A stretch of 64,000 bases of DNA, taken from contig NZ_VDQT01000001.1 of the NCBI RefSeq assembly GCF_007667275.1, positions 1,310,318 through 1,374,317 on the forward strand, written 5' to 3'. Positions 26,001-34,818 of the stretch are shown piece after piece. This DNA comes from Stenotrophomonas rhizophila (lineage in GTDB: Bacteria > Pseudomonadota > Gammaproteobacteria > Xanthomonadales > Xanthomonadaceae). The notes beneath the pieces are model-generated. The model was not told the origin of the DNA and made no database searches. It worked only from the letters and a program-made list of their open reading frames with translations. A program made the translations under genes and the position numbers. Each line of letters opens with the position of its first letter. Within the stretch, counting starts at the first letter, position 1.

Positions 26001-28703
26001 CCACCCGATCCCGAACACATACGTGTCGTCACCAGCCCCTCCTTCGAGCTGATCATTGCCGGACTTTCCAATAAGGATGTCGTCGCCCGCTCCGCCCTTC
26101 AGGCTGTCGGCGCCGGAGGTACCTATTGCCAGGTCGGCACGGCCGCCGCCTTTGATCGCACGGCTGGTGGCATCTGCAAAGGTGACATCCCAGGTCTGCA
26201 ACGTTTCCTTGAATGCTGCGCTGTCAGGCAGCTTTTCCAACTGGTCGACCATGAACCCGAAGGCGTTCCATCCAGATTGGGCGAATCGGTCCACGCCCAC
26301 CAGGTTTACAAACTCCACCAGATCGACGGCCGCAGCTGCAGCATTCGCCGCGATGGCAGAGCGGAACGCGGCTTCCACCGGCATGAAATCCAGCGACGTC
26401 TGGCCATCCGCAAGGTTCAGGCCAACGGCCTGGAAGTAACTGCCCAGTCGGGTAGCCGGCAACAGCGAGGTGTAGACGTCGATTTTGAATCGATCGTAGG
26501 CGAGGCCGATGTTCTCGATCTGGGTCTTGCTGAGCGTCACCGTCATCGCACCGTCGCTCGCCGTCAGCGGCGCCAGGCGGATGCCACCTGCCGCGGTACC
26601 ATAGGTAAAGCCCATGAAGCGCTCGACGATGCCCAGTTTGGCGATGAATGCACTGTACTCGGCGCTACCGGCTGCCACTCCGTCCAGCACGTAGGTGACA
26701 CTGACGCCTTGTGCCGCGAGCTGCTCGGCCTGGACCTTGAGCGACTTCATCTGCGACGTGTCGGCCCAGGCCCGCAGCAGCTCATCCAGCAGGACCTGCT
26801 GCGCCTCACGGGTGGTCTGGTCAGCGTAGTCCTGGACCAGGTTGCCCAGCCCTGGCGAGAGGCTGACCGCTTCGCGCAGATCACGCACCAGCCCGGAACC
26901 CCGCATGTCGGGCAACGCCAGTGCCTGGTCGGTCAGTGGCGGCTTGTCGGTAAACTCGCGGTAGAACGTGTCCACCAGCAGATCAAGGTTGGCGGTAGTC
27001 GAATCTACCTCGCCCGTTCCGCCGCTGCTGCCGTCTGTCCGCGTGAACGTGCCGGTCGCAGACTGTACATTGCCGTTCCCCAGGTCGATGTTGCCAGGCG
27101 TCGACGTGACGCTGATCGACGCAATGCCGTTGTCGGCCAGCGAGCTCAGCTCACCTGCCTGGGAGATACCGTCCTGATTGGCGTCACGCCAGATGCGCAG
27201 GCCGGCAAACGCGGGATCAAGCGCATCCACCCTGCCATCGCCATTGGCATCCAGTTCCCTCAGCGCGTCGAAGCCATCCGTCGCCAACTGGCCGTTCCGC
27301 TTCACCGTGTCCACGCCAAACAGCTCACGACCCGAATCGATCGTCCCGTTGGCGTCCAGGTCCCTCGCGAGCCAGCCGTCATCCGGACGCACCCAGCCCG
27401 TGCCGGTTTTGATGCCATCGCCATCGTGGTCAAACACCACGACGGTGCCGTCGCGGCTGCTGGTGGTTTCGACGCCATCCCCATCCAGGTCCAGTACCAA
27501 CGGATCGCGCCGCGGCGGCGTGGCCCCAAGCAGGCCTACCTCGGCCGCCCACGCCTTCATGGCGGCACCGCCGACGACTGCGCCGGTGATGCCGGCGATC
27601 AGCGTCAGCGCTCCTGCTGCCAGCGCGCCGGCCGGACCGGCGAGGTACAGGGGGGCAAGTGCGCTCGCGGTCAATTCAGCCGCGATGAGGCCGCCGGCCA
27701 GTCCGCCAGCGAAGTCGAAGCCCCATTCGGCGATAAGGCGATTGCCCTCGGTTGTGTTGCCCGCGGCGTAGGCTGCATTGGCCTGCATCACCACCAGACC
27801 CAGTGCCAATGCGTCGCCAGCCACGCCGAGACGATTCAACGTCTTGGCGGCCGCCGCGCGCAAGGCTGCATTCTCGGCGCCCATCAATCCCGCCTGTGCA
27901 GCGTAATCAGCATGCACCTGACGGATCCACGCGCCGGAGTTTGCTTCGTGCTGCGCCCAGCGCTCGCTGGGAATGAACTCATACACGTTGCGCATGGCGG
28001 TGATGATCGGTGGCGCGTGCCCGTCAATCCCGGTACTGGCGAAGAAGGGGCGGGTATCGATGCGCGCACCGTCGGGCAGGACGACCGGGTGACCGTTGGC
28101 ATCAACGGACACTTTGATGGACGAGGTGAAGGCGTCGGACTGCATGGAGATCGCCCGGAAGGCGTCTGCCTGGCTCAACGTCCTGAGATTGGACAGCGGG
28201 ATGCCATCCACGGTCGTGATGTTCGGGTTGGCCAGCAATATGGGCAGTTCGGTCCTGCCGAAGACTCGTGAAGGGTCTGCGCCGCCCGTCAGGGTGCGGA
28301 CCTCGCCTACCGTGGCACTGGCGAATCGTGCCGAGGTTTCAGCCCACGGACCCACCGCCGGGTCATAGAGCCACGTGTTCACCGGGGTTCCCCTGGTATC
28401 CACATCCGCCAAAGGAACACCGAACGCTCTCGCAGCGGCCGCCTTGAAATCGGCAGACTCAAGGAAGACAGCGGCCGGCGTCCGGTTTATTACCCGTACG
28501 TCATCGCCATTGAGCATCATCCCCAGCACGATGCTGTTTGCCGAGATGCCGCTGCCACTGCTTCCACTGTAGATGACGGTAACGCTGCCGGGCGTGGAGA
28601 TATCAACCTGCGCCGCCAGCGCGTTCAGTGCGTCTGGCGTCGAATAAGCGCCAGGATTGCTGCGCAGCAGCTCGATGGCCTCAGCGGCCGTCAGGGTAGT
28701 CAT
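23097..28703 (-). CDS. Large RTX-type calcium-binding protein, type I secretion substrate
   Basis: A probable secreted protein of 1868 residues. Residues 1-330 are unlike any domain I recognise. A glycine/alanine-rich hydrophobic stretch at about 330-385 could insert in a membrane. Residues about 395-530 hold EF-hand-like DxDGDG loops (LDLDGDGVET, FDHDGDGIKT, ELDANGDGRVDALD), usual in this RTX group. From about 857 to 1791 there are six modules of 163 residues, each with RTX nonapeptides (GGAGNDxLxGxxGDD), TYVFGxGWGQDRIYNDD and the haemolysin-related element GDRIEVTHYFxGEGAGVYRI. The last 70 residues are Ala/Ser/Leu-rich and may carry the secretion signal. AAGGA lies seven bases before the ATG. 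The exporter genes follow; it could be a toxin, adhesin or effector, which the sequence does not decide. Confidence 0.9.
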   Translation of the reverse strand: MTTLTAAEAIELLRSNPGAYSTPDALNALAAQVDISTPGSVTVIYSGSSGSGISANSIVLGMMLNGDDVRVINRTPAAVFLESADFKAAAARAFGVPLADVDTRGTPVNTWLYDPAVGPWAETSARFASATVGEVRTLTGGADPSRVFGRTELPILLANPNITTVDGIPLSNLRTLSQADAFRAISMQSDAFTSSIKVSVDANGHPVVLPDGARIDTRPFFASTGIDGHAPPIITAMRNVYEFIPSERWAQHEANSGAWIRQVHADYAAQAGLMGAENAALRAAAAKTLNRLGVAGDALALGLVVMQANAAYAAGNTTEGNRLIAEWGFDFAGGLAGGLIAAELTASALAPLYLAGPAGALAAGALTLIAGITGAVVGGAAMKAWAAEVGLLGATPPRRDPLVLDLDGDGVETTSSRDGTVVVFDHDGDGIKTGTGWVRPDDGWLARDLDANGTIDSGRELFGVDTVKRNGQLATDGFDALRELDANGDGRVDALDPAFAGLRIWRDANQDGISQAGELSSLADNGIASISVTSTPGNIDLGNGNVQSATGTFTRTDGSSGGTGEVDSTTANLDLLVDTFYREFTDKPPLTDQALALPDMRGSGLVRDLREAVSLSPGLGNLVQDYADQTTREAQQVLLDELLRAWADTSQMKSLKVQAEQLAAQGVSVTYVLDGVAAGSAEYSAFIAKLGIVERFMGFTYGTAAGGIRLAPLTASDGAMTVTLSKTQIENIGLAYDRFKIDVYTSLLPATRLGSYFQAVGLNLADGQTSLDFMPVEAAFRSAIAANAAAAAVDLVEFVNLVGVDRFAQSGWNAFGFMVDQLEKLPDSAAFKETLQTWDVTFADATSRAIKGGGRADLAIGTSGADSLKGGAGDDILIGKSGNDQLEGGAGDDTYVFGIGWGSDRIYNDDSRSSRRDIIRFTDGIRAQDITLRRSGDVLVVQHANGDRIDVTHHFIQEGDGVYRVDAIEFADGTVWDSAAIKSAVLQPTAGADVLRGYSTDDALSGGDGDDQLYGAAGDDVLFGDAGNDSVDGGLGDDVLDGGAGNDQLAGAQGNDTYVFGSGWGQDRIYNDDGGAGRRDVIRFTEGVLAQDISLRRAGNALHLTHANGDRIEVAHYFLDEAAGVYRIDEIQFADGSLWDVATVKAAVLAATAGNDTLEGYASSDTISGLGGDDTISGNAGADTLSGDVGNDTLQGGSGNDVLDGGAGNDYLLGGYGDDTYVFGRGWGQDRIYNDDGASGRKDVIRFSAGVLAADIQLRRSGNALIITHADGDRIEVTHYFLGEGAGVYRIDEIQFADGTAWDVAAVKAAVIPSTGTAGNDTIQGYATDDVLSGGAGDDKLYGNGGNDILAGDGGKDTLYGGVGDDILNGSEGNDYLSGDAGNDTYVFDLGWGQDRVYNDDGKAGRRDVIRFTDGVAAQDISLSRSGDVLLLTHANGDRVEVTHYFIGEAAGVYRIDEIQFSDGTLWDVAAVKAAVLKPTQGGDTLQGYASNDTISGLAGDDKITGNAGNDILHGDAGNDTLYGNAGDDVLNGGEGNDQLEAAAGDDTYVFDAGWGQDRIYNDDGRAGRRDVIRFTAGVLAEDITMSRSGNVLLLTHATGDRIEVANFFMGDGAGVYRVDEIQFDDGTAWDIEAIKAAVVQGTAAGETLQGYAGNDTIHGLAGNDKLYGNAGNDALLGGAGNDSLYGGAGADVLDGGEGNDQLEAAAGNDTYVFELGWGQDRIYNDDSASGRRDVIQFGEGILAQDFTVRRSGNVLLLTHISGDRVEVANYFIGEGTGAYRIDDIQFADGTHWDVAAVKAAVAAPAAAANTAASREVASLIESISAFHGSSLAPGETGLQDATSATPLLAGAGSGSSLLTRHHGTVLM
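23300..26150 (-). repeat. Six tandem 489-bp coding repeats of the RTX gene
   Basis: An anchor within each unit (encoding VYRIDEIQFADG-type sequence) lies at 23355, 23844, 24333, 24828, 25317 and 25806. The spacing is 489, 489, 495, 489 and 489 bases, so units are 163 codons with one 2-codon insertion. The units differ at many synonymous and some replacement positions, so they are not a recent amplification. Confidence 0.9.
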
Positions 28704-28727
28704 GTAAGCGTCCTTGCTTGGTGTTGA

Positions 28728-29162
28728 TCAGACGTCGAGAGTGACGGTCGCGGATGTCCAGGTGGAGTACACGCCGCCAGCCTTGTACGCGGTCAATGCA
28801 GCCTTGAGGTCAGACAGTATCTCGGCACGCATCGGCTCGATTTCCGGCGCCAAGCCCTGCTGCCCGGGGGATCCCAGGTGCATCAGTTCATAATGCACCC
28901 ACCCTTCACCTTCGCGATTTCCGCTGTTTGCCAGCAGGCGCAGTTTGACGAAAAGCATGTGACCCCGCCACAGGAAAGTGTAGGTCTGCTCGTTGCTGAA
29001 TTCCTCGCGTCCATTGGCAACCTGGCGAAGATAACTGTCCTGTCCTCGATCAATCGCCCAGTGCGGCGACTTCGCTCCACCTACGACGAACCTGCCATCG
29101 ATCTCGTCGATCCCGTATTTCACCCAGTCTTCTTTGGAGATGAACTCATTTACAAATGACAT
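28728..29162 (-). CDS. Hypothetical protein leading the RTX operon
   Basis: A 144-residue soluble protein starting MSFVNEFISKEDWVKYGIDE and ending TWTSATVTLDV. I recognise no family. It has no signal peptide or membrane segment and is acidic, with WAIDRGQDSYLRQVANGREE and TYTFLWRGHMLFVKLRLLAN as distinctive stretches, suggesting a small mixed alpha/beta fold. It ends 24 bases before the RTX start on the same strand, so the two are surely co-transcribed. Possible roles are an acyltransferase-independent chaperone, an immunity protein or a maturation factor; all of these are inference from position. It lacks the conserved residues of HlyC-type acyltransferases. An in-frame longer start at 29207 is less likely. 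Confidence 0.65.
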   Translation of the reverse strand: MSFVNEFISKEDWVKYGIDEIDGRFVVGGAKSPHWAIDRGQDSYLRQVANGREEFSNEQTYTFLWRGHMLFVKLRLLANSGNREGEGWVHYELMHLGSPGQQGLAPEIEPMRAEILSDLKAALTAYKAGGVYSTWTSATVTLDV

Positions 29163-29611
29163 TGGATCGCCCTGGAAAGTGATTGGCTGCATTTCCGTGG
29201 CACGCAATCACGCATGCTGAGGTCAATGAGCATGTCTGGTCTTTGATCCATGCGCCATCGCCGAAAAGCTCGCTTGACGAATCGAGCCCGATACCAGGCC
29301 GCCGGCGATGGATAAGCGTTGAGAAGGCAGCGCCCAAGACGGGATGCCGCTGCCGCATCGGCAGGATACGCACATTCCTTGTGCCATATGGATCTCCGTG
29401 ATCGTCATTCTTGCCGGGATACTTCGCAAGTTCGCCGATTCTGCGGCCGTCGAAACGGGGGTGTCAAGGACAGTTCGGTGACACGTGATGCCGGTGGCGA
29501 GGAACAGTGACTCATGTCCGGTTTTGCGGCGTGGGCGTGGTCGGCAAACACACCCAGGCCATGCGCCGGCGTGGCGTCACGGGGCTCCCGGCCCCGTGCG
29601 CCGGGGTCGCC
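29163..29611. other. 449-base intergenic region upstream of the RTX operon
   Basis: Both flanking genes read to the left, so the RTX-operon promoter should lie here. I see no convincing -35/-10 pair, no REP element and no RNA gene. Short open frames on both strands have no coding character. Confidence 0.5.
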
Positions 29612-30592
29612 TCAGGACTTGATGAAGGCCAGCAGGTCCGGGTTGATCACATCAGCGTGCGTGGTCAGCATGCCGTGCGGGTAGCCCTTGTAGACCTTCA
29701 GGGTGCCGTTCTTGAGCAGCTTCACCGAGAGCAGCGCTGCGTTGGCGATCGGCACCACCTGGTCGTCGTCGCCGTGCATGACCAGCGTGGGCACGGTGAT
29801 CGCCTTGAGGTCGTCGGTCTGGTCGGTTTCCGAGAACGCCTTGATGCCCTCGTAGTGGGCCTTGGCGCTGCCCATCATGCCCTGCCGCCACCAGTTCTGG
29901 ATCACCCCCGGGTACACCTTGGCACCCGGTCGGTTGAAGCCGTAGAACGGGCCGGTCGGGAAGTCCAGGAACAGCTGCGCGCGGTTGGCGGCAACGCCGG
30001 CGCGGATGCCGTCGAACACTTCGATCGGCAGGCCGCCCGGGTTGGCGGCGGTCTTCAGCATCAGCGGCGGCACCGCGCTGACCAGCACCGCCTTGGCGAC
30101 GCGGCCCTGCGGCTGGCCGTACTTCGCCACGTACCGCGCGACTTCGCCGCCGCCGGTGGAATGGCCGATATGCACGGCGTTGCGCAGGTCCAGGTGCTCG
30201 GCCACTGCCGATGCATCGGCGGCGTAATGGTCCATGTCGTGCCCGTCGCTGACCTGGGCCGAACGACCATGGCCGCGACGGTCATGCGCGATCACGCGGT
30301 AACCGTGCTGCACGAAGAACAGCATCTGCGCGTCCCAGTCGTCCGAGGACAGCGGCCAGCCGTGGTGGAAGACGATGGGCTGCGCATCGCGCGGGCCCCA
30401 GTCCTTGTAGAAGATGCGGACGCCGTCTTGGGTAGTGACGAAATTCTCGGACATGTGCGTGGTTTCCGGTGGGGGCGAATGGGTGCGCGTTGCGGCAAAG
30501 CCCGGCAACGCCATCACGGCGAGCGCCGAAGCGCCCGCCTGCAGTACCTGGCGGCGGGTGAGCGTCAGCGTGTCCAGCTGGCGTGGGGACAT
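29612..30592 (-). CDS. Tat-exported alpha/beta hydrolase (non-haem haloperoxidase-like)
   Basis: A 326-residue protein. The N-terminus [20 protein letters not shown] is a twin-arginine signal peptide. The mature part matches cofactor-free chloroperoxidase/arylesterase-like hydrolases: [18 protein letters not shown] (oxyanion hole), [11 protein letters not shown], nucleophile serine in [19 protein letters not shown], acid in [11 protein letters not shown] and catalytic histidine in [14 protein letters not shown]. The ATG at 30592 is preceded by AAGGA at eight bases. Such enzymes hydrolyse esters and can perhydrolyse organic acids; the natural substrate is unknown. The export signal is less common in this family. 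The stop is followed by the long gap before the RTX operon. Confidence 0.9.
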   Translation of the reverse strand: MSPRQLDTLTLTRRQVLQAGASALAVMALPGFAATRTHSPPPETTHMSENFVTTQDGVRIFYKDWGPRDAQPIVFHHGWPLSSDDWDAQMLFFVQHGYRVIAHDRRGHGRSAQVSDGHDMDHYAADASAVAEHLDLRNAVHIGHSTGGGEVARYVAKYGQPQGRVAKAVLVSAVPPLMLKTAANPGGLPIEVFDGIRAGVAANRAQLFLDFPTGPFYGFNRPGAKVYPGVIQNWWRQGMMGSAKAHYEGIKAFSETDQTDDLKAITVPTLVMHGDDDQVVPIANAALLSVKLLKNGTLKVYKGYPHGMLTTHADVINPDLLAFIKS

Positions 30593-30670
30593 CGGTGCGT
30601 CCTTCTCGGGGGGAGGGCTGCGCACATGGGAACAGACATGCACACCACGCCGCTTGTACGCCGGTGCGCT

Positions 30671-33600
30671 TTACCCGCGCGGTGCGTGGCGCACGCGCCT
30701 GAGCGCGCCGCGCAGCCGGTCGCGCAGGCCGGCGATGCCGGGGCGGTACGGCGATTTCCAGGCGAACGCTGCAGGAATCTGCAGGTCGATTTCGGTGCCG
30801 CGCCCGGGACGGCCGGAGCGGATCGCCAGGCTGCCCCCGGCGCGGGCCGCACGCTCGTGCATGCCCGCCAGCCCCCAGTGGCCGTCTTCGGCACCGGCGT
30901 CCTGGTTGAAGCCCACCCCGTCGTCGTGCACGCGCAGCCGGAAGGCCTGGCGCCCGTACCCCAGCGACACCTGTACGCTGCCGGCGTTCGCATGCCGGAA
31001 CGCATTGAGCATCGCTTCCCGTCCAATCATGTACGCCTCTTCAGCGGCACTGCGCTGCATCGGCCGCGGGGTTCCTTCCACCACCAGGCGCACCGCCGGC
31101 GTGTCCAGCCCGTGCGCATCTTCCAGCACCGCCATCAAGGCGGCACCGAGGTCGCGCGCGTGGTCCACGTCACCGCGCAGACCCCGCACGCGCTCGCGCC
31201 CGTCGGCGCCGACGCGCTCGGCCATGCGCATCGCCGATTCCAGTTCCTGCCGTACCGGGTCGTCGACTGCCAGCTTGCGACTGGAAGCATGCAGGCGCAG
31301 GATCAGCCCCTGCGTGCTCTGCAGCAGGGTGTCGTGCAGCTCGCGCGCAATGCGCTCGCGCTCGCGATGACGCTCGTCCAGCCGGGTCCGGATGCGCGCG
31401 GCCAGCTGGCGCAACCGGGCCAGGTACAGCAGCCACAGCAGTGCCGCAGCAGCCAGCACGCACAGCGCGCGGAACCAGCCGGTTTCCCAGTAGTGCGGCG
31501 CGATCGTGACCACCAGCTGGGCGCCCCGTTCGTTCCACACGCCATCATTGTTGCTCGCCGTCACCCGGAAGACGTACCGTCCCGAGCCCGGCGCGTTGTA
31601 CATCGCCGAGCGTGCAGCCCCTTCCACCCACTCCGAATCGAATCCTTCCAGCTGGTAGCGGAAGCGCACCCGTTCGGGGATCGACAGGCTCAGCGCGGTG
31701 AAGCGGATGCGCAGGTTACGCGCACCCGCCGGCAGCGCCACGCTGCCGTCATGGATCGACACCGCCGCGCCATCCACGGTCGCGGCGAGGATCTCCACCG
31801 GCGGTGCCACCGGATTGCGCAGGATCCGGCGCGGGTCGATCGACACCAGGCCACTGGTGGTGGCGAACCACAGGCGTCCATCCTGCGTGCGCGCTGCGGT
31901 CGGCAGCGGGCGGAACTGGGCGGCGATGCCCGGCAAGCCGTCGAGCGCAGTGAAACGTTCGTAGCGCGGGTTGCCGCGGCCACCGAACAAGCCATCGACA
32001 TCAGCGGCACGTACACGCACCACGCCACGCGCGCCGTTGAACCACACATCGCCGGACGCATCGGCCACGATCCCGCTGATCCCGCGCAGGTCCTCGCGCA
32101 CGCCCGGCACCACATTGCGCAGGCGACCGGAGGTGACCAGGGCCAGGCCGCGCTCGCCCCCGATCCACATCCCATGCTGGTCTTCGTACAGGGCGGTGAC
32201 GTTGCCCACGTCGATGGCCTGGCCGGTCCACGGCGTGGTCACTTTTTCCTGGTCGAGCACCACCGCGATATTGCGCGCGAACCCAAGCCACAGGCGACCG
32301 CGCGCGTCCACCTGCATGCTCAGCGGCGAACCGTTCGACGGCAGGTCGGGCAGGTCCTTCAGGTGCGTCCACTGGCCCTGCCGCAACCGGTGCAGGCCGG
32401 GCGTATTCAACGACAGCCAGACCGTGCCGTCCGGCGTGGTCGCGATCGCCTGTACGCCGGAGCGCACCGACACCGGAAGGTCGGACACCTCCTCGAACCG
32501 GCCGCCGCGCATCCGCCACAGACCGTCCGGTCCGCCCAGCCACAGTTCGCCAGCGGTACCGCGATGCATCGCCGTGATCGCCGAGCGCAGCGCCAGCGGC
32601 TGGCGCGACACGCTGTCCACCCGCTGCAGGGCGTGGTTGCGCGTGCCCACCAGCAGCGCATCGCCGTCGGCGACCATGGCGAAGTCCTGCGCGCCTTCCG
32701 GCATCGCCACCTGCACCAGGTTGGCGTGGCGGAAGCGGTCCAGGCCACGGCTGCTGCCTACCCAGAGGTTGCCTTCGCGATCCTCGAGCAACGGCTGCAG
32801 GTAGTCCGAACTGAGGCCGTCGCTGCGCCGGAACATTTCGAAGGCATCGCCCGGGCGTGCCGGCGAACGCCGTACCAGCCCGGTGCCCAGCGTGGTCGCC
32901 CAGAGCACGCCGTCGCGATCGAAGATCAAGCCGGCCGATGCGCTGGGCCCGGTAGGATCGGAGGCCGGCGATGCGCCACCCTTCCCTGCCAACGGGCGTA
33001 CACCGCCGTCGGCCTCGGCGACCCAGATCGCGCCGTCCGGAGCCTGCGCGATCTGGCTGACGCGTCCGACCGTGGACGCCACGGGGGTAAAGGTACGCGT
33101 GCCACGGCGCAGCACCACCATGCCATTCTCGGTGGCTACCCAGAGCGTGCCGGCGCGGTCGGTGAACAACGTGCGTGCCTGCCGGCCCGGATAGCCCATA
33201 TCCGCCGTCGGACGCTGCCATTGCTGACCGTGCAGCGCGACCGGGCCGGTAAACGTGGCGGCCCACAAACGGCCCTCCCCGTCCTCGGCAAAGCGGAACA
33301 CGGTGCTGGTCGGCAAGCCATCGGCCGGCCCGTAGTGACGCACCCGGTCACCGTCGATGCGGCTGACGCTGCCGTAGCGGAACCCTACCCACAGGCCGCC
33401 GTCGGCGGACGCGTACAGCGTGGACACGCTGGTGGCGGGAAACGCGTCGCCGCCGGTGGACGCAAAACGGGTAAAGCGCACGCCATCGAACCGGTACAGC
33501 CCGATTTCCGTGCCCAGCCACAGATAGCCATCGGCGGTCTGGGCAAGCGCGGTTACCTGGCCCGGAGCGCCCTGGTTGACGGTCCATGCGGTGTGGTGGA

Positions 33601-33694
33601 ACTGGCCGATCGCGCGGGCGGGATCGAGCGCGACCGCGGTGCCGGCAACCAGCAACAGCAAGGCACAGGCCAGACCTCGTAATCCGTACGCCAT
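30671..33694 (-). CDS. Two-component regulator-propeller sensor histidine kinase
   Basis: About 1007 residues. A signal peptide (GLACALLLLVAGTAVALD) leads into two seven-bladed periplasmic propellers with repeated DGYLWLGTxxGLYRFDG and GNLWVGSSRGLDRF blades, then a Y_Y_Y domain (FRYQLEGFDSEWVEG), one transmembrane helix (ALCVLAAAALLWLLYLARL) and a cytoplasmic HisKA_3/HATPase kinase. The phosphoacceptor histidine is in RIARELHDTLLQSTQG (about residue 785); the ATPase has NAFRHANA (N box) and DDGVGF (G1). It probably senses an extracellular ligand. No receiver-domain regulator is adjacent; the neighbour is an AraC-type protein. Start chosen at 33694 for the signal peptide; a GTG/ATG cluster at 33742 would add 16 residues. 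Confidence 0.9.
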   Translation of the reverse strand: MAYGLRGLACALLLLVAGTAVALDPARAIGQFHHTAWTVNQGAPGQVTALAQTADGYLWLGTEIGLYRFDGVRFTRFASTGGDAFPATSVSTLYASADGGLWVGFRYGSVSRIDGDRVRHYGPADGLPTSTVFRFAEDGEGRLWAATFTGPVALHGQQWQRPTADMGYPGRQARTLFTDRAGTLWVATENGMVVLRRGTRTFTPVASTVGRVSQIAQAPDGAIWVAEADGGVRPLAGKGGASPASDPTGPSASAGLIFDRDGVLWATTLGTGLVRRSPARPGDAFEMFRRSDGLSSDYLQPLLEDREGNLWVGSSRGLDRFRHANLVQVAMPEGAQDFAMVADGDALLVGTRNHALQRVDSVSRQPLALRSAITAMHRGTAGELWLGGPDGLWRMRGGRFEEVSDLPVSVRSGVQAIATTPDGTVWLSLNTPGLHRLRQGQWTHLKDLPDLPSNGSPLSMQVDARGRLWLGFARNIAVVLDQEKVTTPWTGQAIDVGNVTALYEDQHGMWIGGERGLALVTSGRLRNVVPGVREDLRGISGIVADASGDVWFNGARGVVRVRAADVDGLFGGRGNPRYERFTALDGLPGIAAQFRPLPTAARTQDGRLWFATTSGLVSIDPRRILRNPVAPPVEILAATVDGAAVSIHDGSVALPAGARNLRIRFTALSLSIPERVRFRYQLEGFDSEWVEGAARSAMYNAPGSGRYVFRVTASNNDGVWNERGAQLVVTIAPHYWETGWFRALCVLAAAALLWLLYLARLRQLAARIRTRLDERHRERERIARELHDTLLQSTQGLILRLHASSRKLAVDDPVRQELESAMRMAERVGADGRERVRGLRGDVDHARDLGAALMAVLEDAHGLDTPAVRLVVEGTPRPMQRSAAEEAYMIGREAMLNAFRHANAGSVQVSLGYGRQAFRLRVHDDGVGFNQDAGAEDGHWGLAGMHERAARAGGSLAIRSGRPGRGTEIDLQIPAAFAWKSPYRPGIAGLRDRLRGALRRVRHAPRG

Positions 33695-33774
33695 GATCGG
33701 TCCCCTGCCCGCGCGGCGCGGCGCCAGCGCATGCGCCATCATACAAAAACGGTTCGGCAGAAGGATGTCGGTCC

Positions 33775-34194
33775 CTATTGGCAGGCGCCGCCCGCGCGGA
33801 CGTCCTGCAGATAGGCCGACGGCGTGCAGCCCAGGCTGCGCCGGAACCAGCGCACGAAATGGCTCTGGTCATAGAAGCCCAGCTCGCAGGCGACCTGGCC
33901 GATGCGCTGGCCGTCCACCTGCAGCAGCTGCCGGGCGCGTTCGATGCGGCGCATGCGCAGGTACTGCATCGGGCTGAGCCCGGTCTGCTCGCGGAACATG
34001 CGCGCGAAGTGGAACCGGCTCATGCACGCCGCCTGCGCGATCGCACTGAGCTGCAGCGGTTCGGACAGATGTGCCTCGATGAAGTCCACGCCACGCTCGA
34101 CCGCGCGCGTGGCCGCTGCACATCCGCGCAGGCAGGCCGGTGTCGACGGGTCAGGCAGCAGTGCCGGAACGGGGGCTACGGGGCTGGCGCGCAC
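33775..34194 (-). CDS. AraC family transcriptional regulator (short form)
   Basis: About 139 residues, consisting mostly of the AraC DNA-binding domain with two helix-turn-helix units: LSAIAQAACMSRFHFARMFR followed by QTGLSPMQYLRMRRIERARQ, then the second HTH IGQVACELGFYDQSHFVRWF and the end motif RRSLGCTPSAYLQ. No ligand-binding domain precedes it. The GTG at 34194 has GAGG about ten bases upstream and leaves the upstream gene intact; the frame stays open upstream to 34371 with proline/arginine-rich sequence that looks non-coding. It may respond to the neighbouring kinase or act alone, comparable to short AraC-type factors of the SoxS/Rob size class. Confidence 0.78.
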   Translation of the reverse strand: MRASPVAPVPALLPDPSTPACLRGCAAATRAVERGVDFIEAHLSEPLQLSAIAQAACMSRFHFARMFREQTGLSPMQYLRMRRIERARQLLQVDGQRIGQVACELGFYDQSHFVRWFRRSLGCTPSAYLQDVRAGGACQ

Positions 34195-34276
34195 AGGAGG
34201 AAAACCTCGCCGGAGTCGCCTTGTATGCTGCCCCTGCCACCCACGCCGCCACAGCCCCGATCGGCGGGGTACCCCG

Positions 34277-34669
34277 CTACTCTTTCGGGTGATCGTGCGG
34301 GGGGCGGAACCTGCGCTGCCTGCGCGGGGTTGCCGGCAGCTCCACCACCCGCCGGCCGAACAGCGTCGCATCCACCGAATACGCGCCCGGTCCCAGCAAC
34401 AGCAGGCTGATCAGCAGGCCCGCAGCGGGCCAGCCCTGCAGTCCCGGATCCAGGCAGGCCACGAACACCGCGGCCAGTATGCCCAGCGGGAGCAGGCTGC
34501 CCAGCGCCAGCAGCACCGCAGCCATCCATGCCCAGCCGATCAGATCGCCCTGCGGCGGAACCGCGCGCAGCCCCCACGGCCACACCAGCATCGAGGACAA
34601 CAACAGGCGCAGCAGGAGCAACCCCACTCCGGGAGTGCGGTCAGGAAAGGTTGCGTAGAGCAGCTGCAC
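34277..34669 (-). CDS. DoxX-like membrane protein
   Basis: About 130 residues, four hydrophobic segments, ending with the GPGAYSVDATLFGRRVVELP stretch typical of DoxX-like proteins. FPDRTPGVGLLLLRLLLSSM is the usual first helix. The GTG at 34669 is preceded by GGAG at seven bases and gives the expected length; an upstream in-frame extension to 34834 looks non-coding. Family members are small inner-membrane proteins of uncertain, possibly redox-related, function. It precedes the AraC-type gene on the same strand. Confidence 0.75.
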   Translation of the reverse strand: MQLLYATFPDRTPGVGLLLLRLLLSSMLVWPWGLRAVPPQGDLIGWAWMAAVLLALGSLLPLGILAAVFVACLDPGLQGWPAAGLLISLLLLGPGAYSVDATLFGRRVVELPATPRRQRRFRPPHDHPKE

Positions 34670-34818
34670 CGGTGGTCTCCAGCGTTCGATCTGGCTGCGG
34701 CCATTGGGGACCTGTTCCGTGCCGCGCGCATGCCCCGAAAGAGTAATCGGCACCCTGCCCGGAGCGATCACCCCGTATTTGCTATCGTGCGCCGGTCTGT
34801 CCTTTGTCCTGGAGTCCC

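Noticed and set aside
23300..26150. Regular repeats, considered as a possible CRISPR or satellite array
   Set aside because: The 489-base units are in one open frame and encode RTX modules; there are no short repeats with unique spacers.
25842..28271. Long plus-strand frames opposite the RTX gene, also at 23220-25757
   Set aside because: They mirror the repeat-rich minus-strand gene and show no known domain, signal or ribosome binding site.
29507..33682. A 1391-codon open frame on the plus strand
   Set aside because: It lies antisense to the histidine kinase and hydrolase genes. Its composition (His/Arg/Gln/Gly-rich, no domains) is that of a GC-rich shadow frame.
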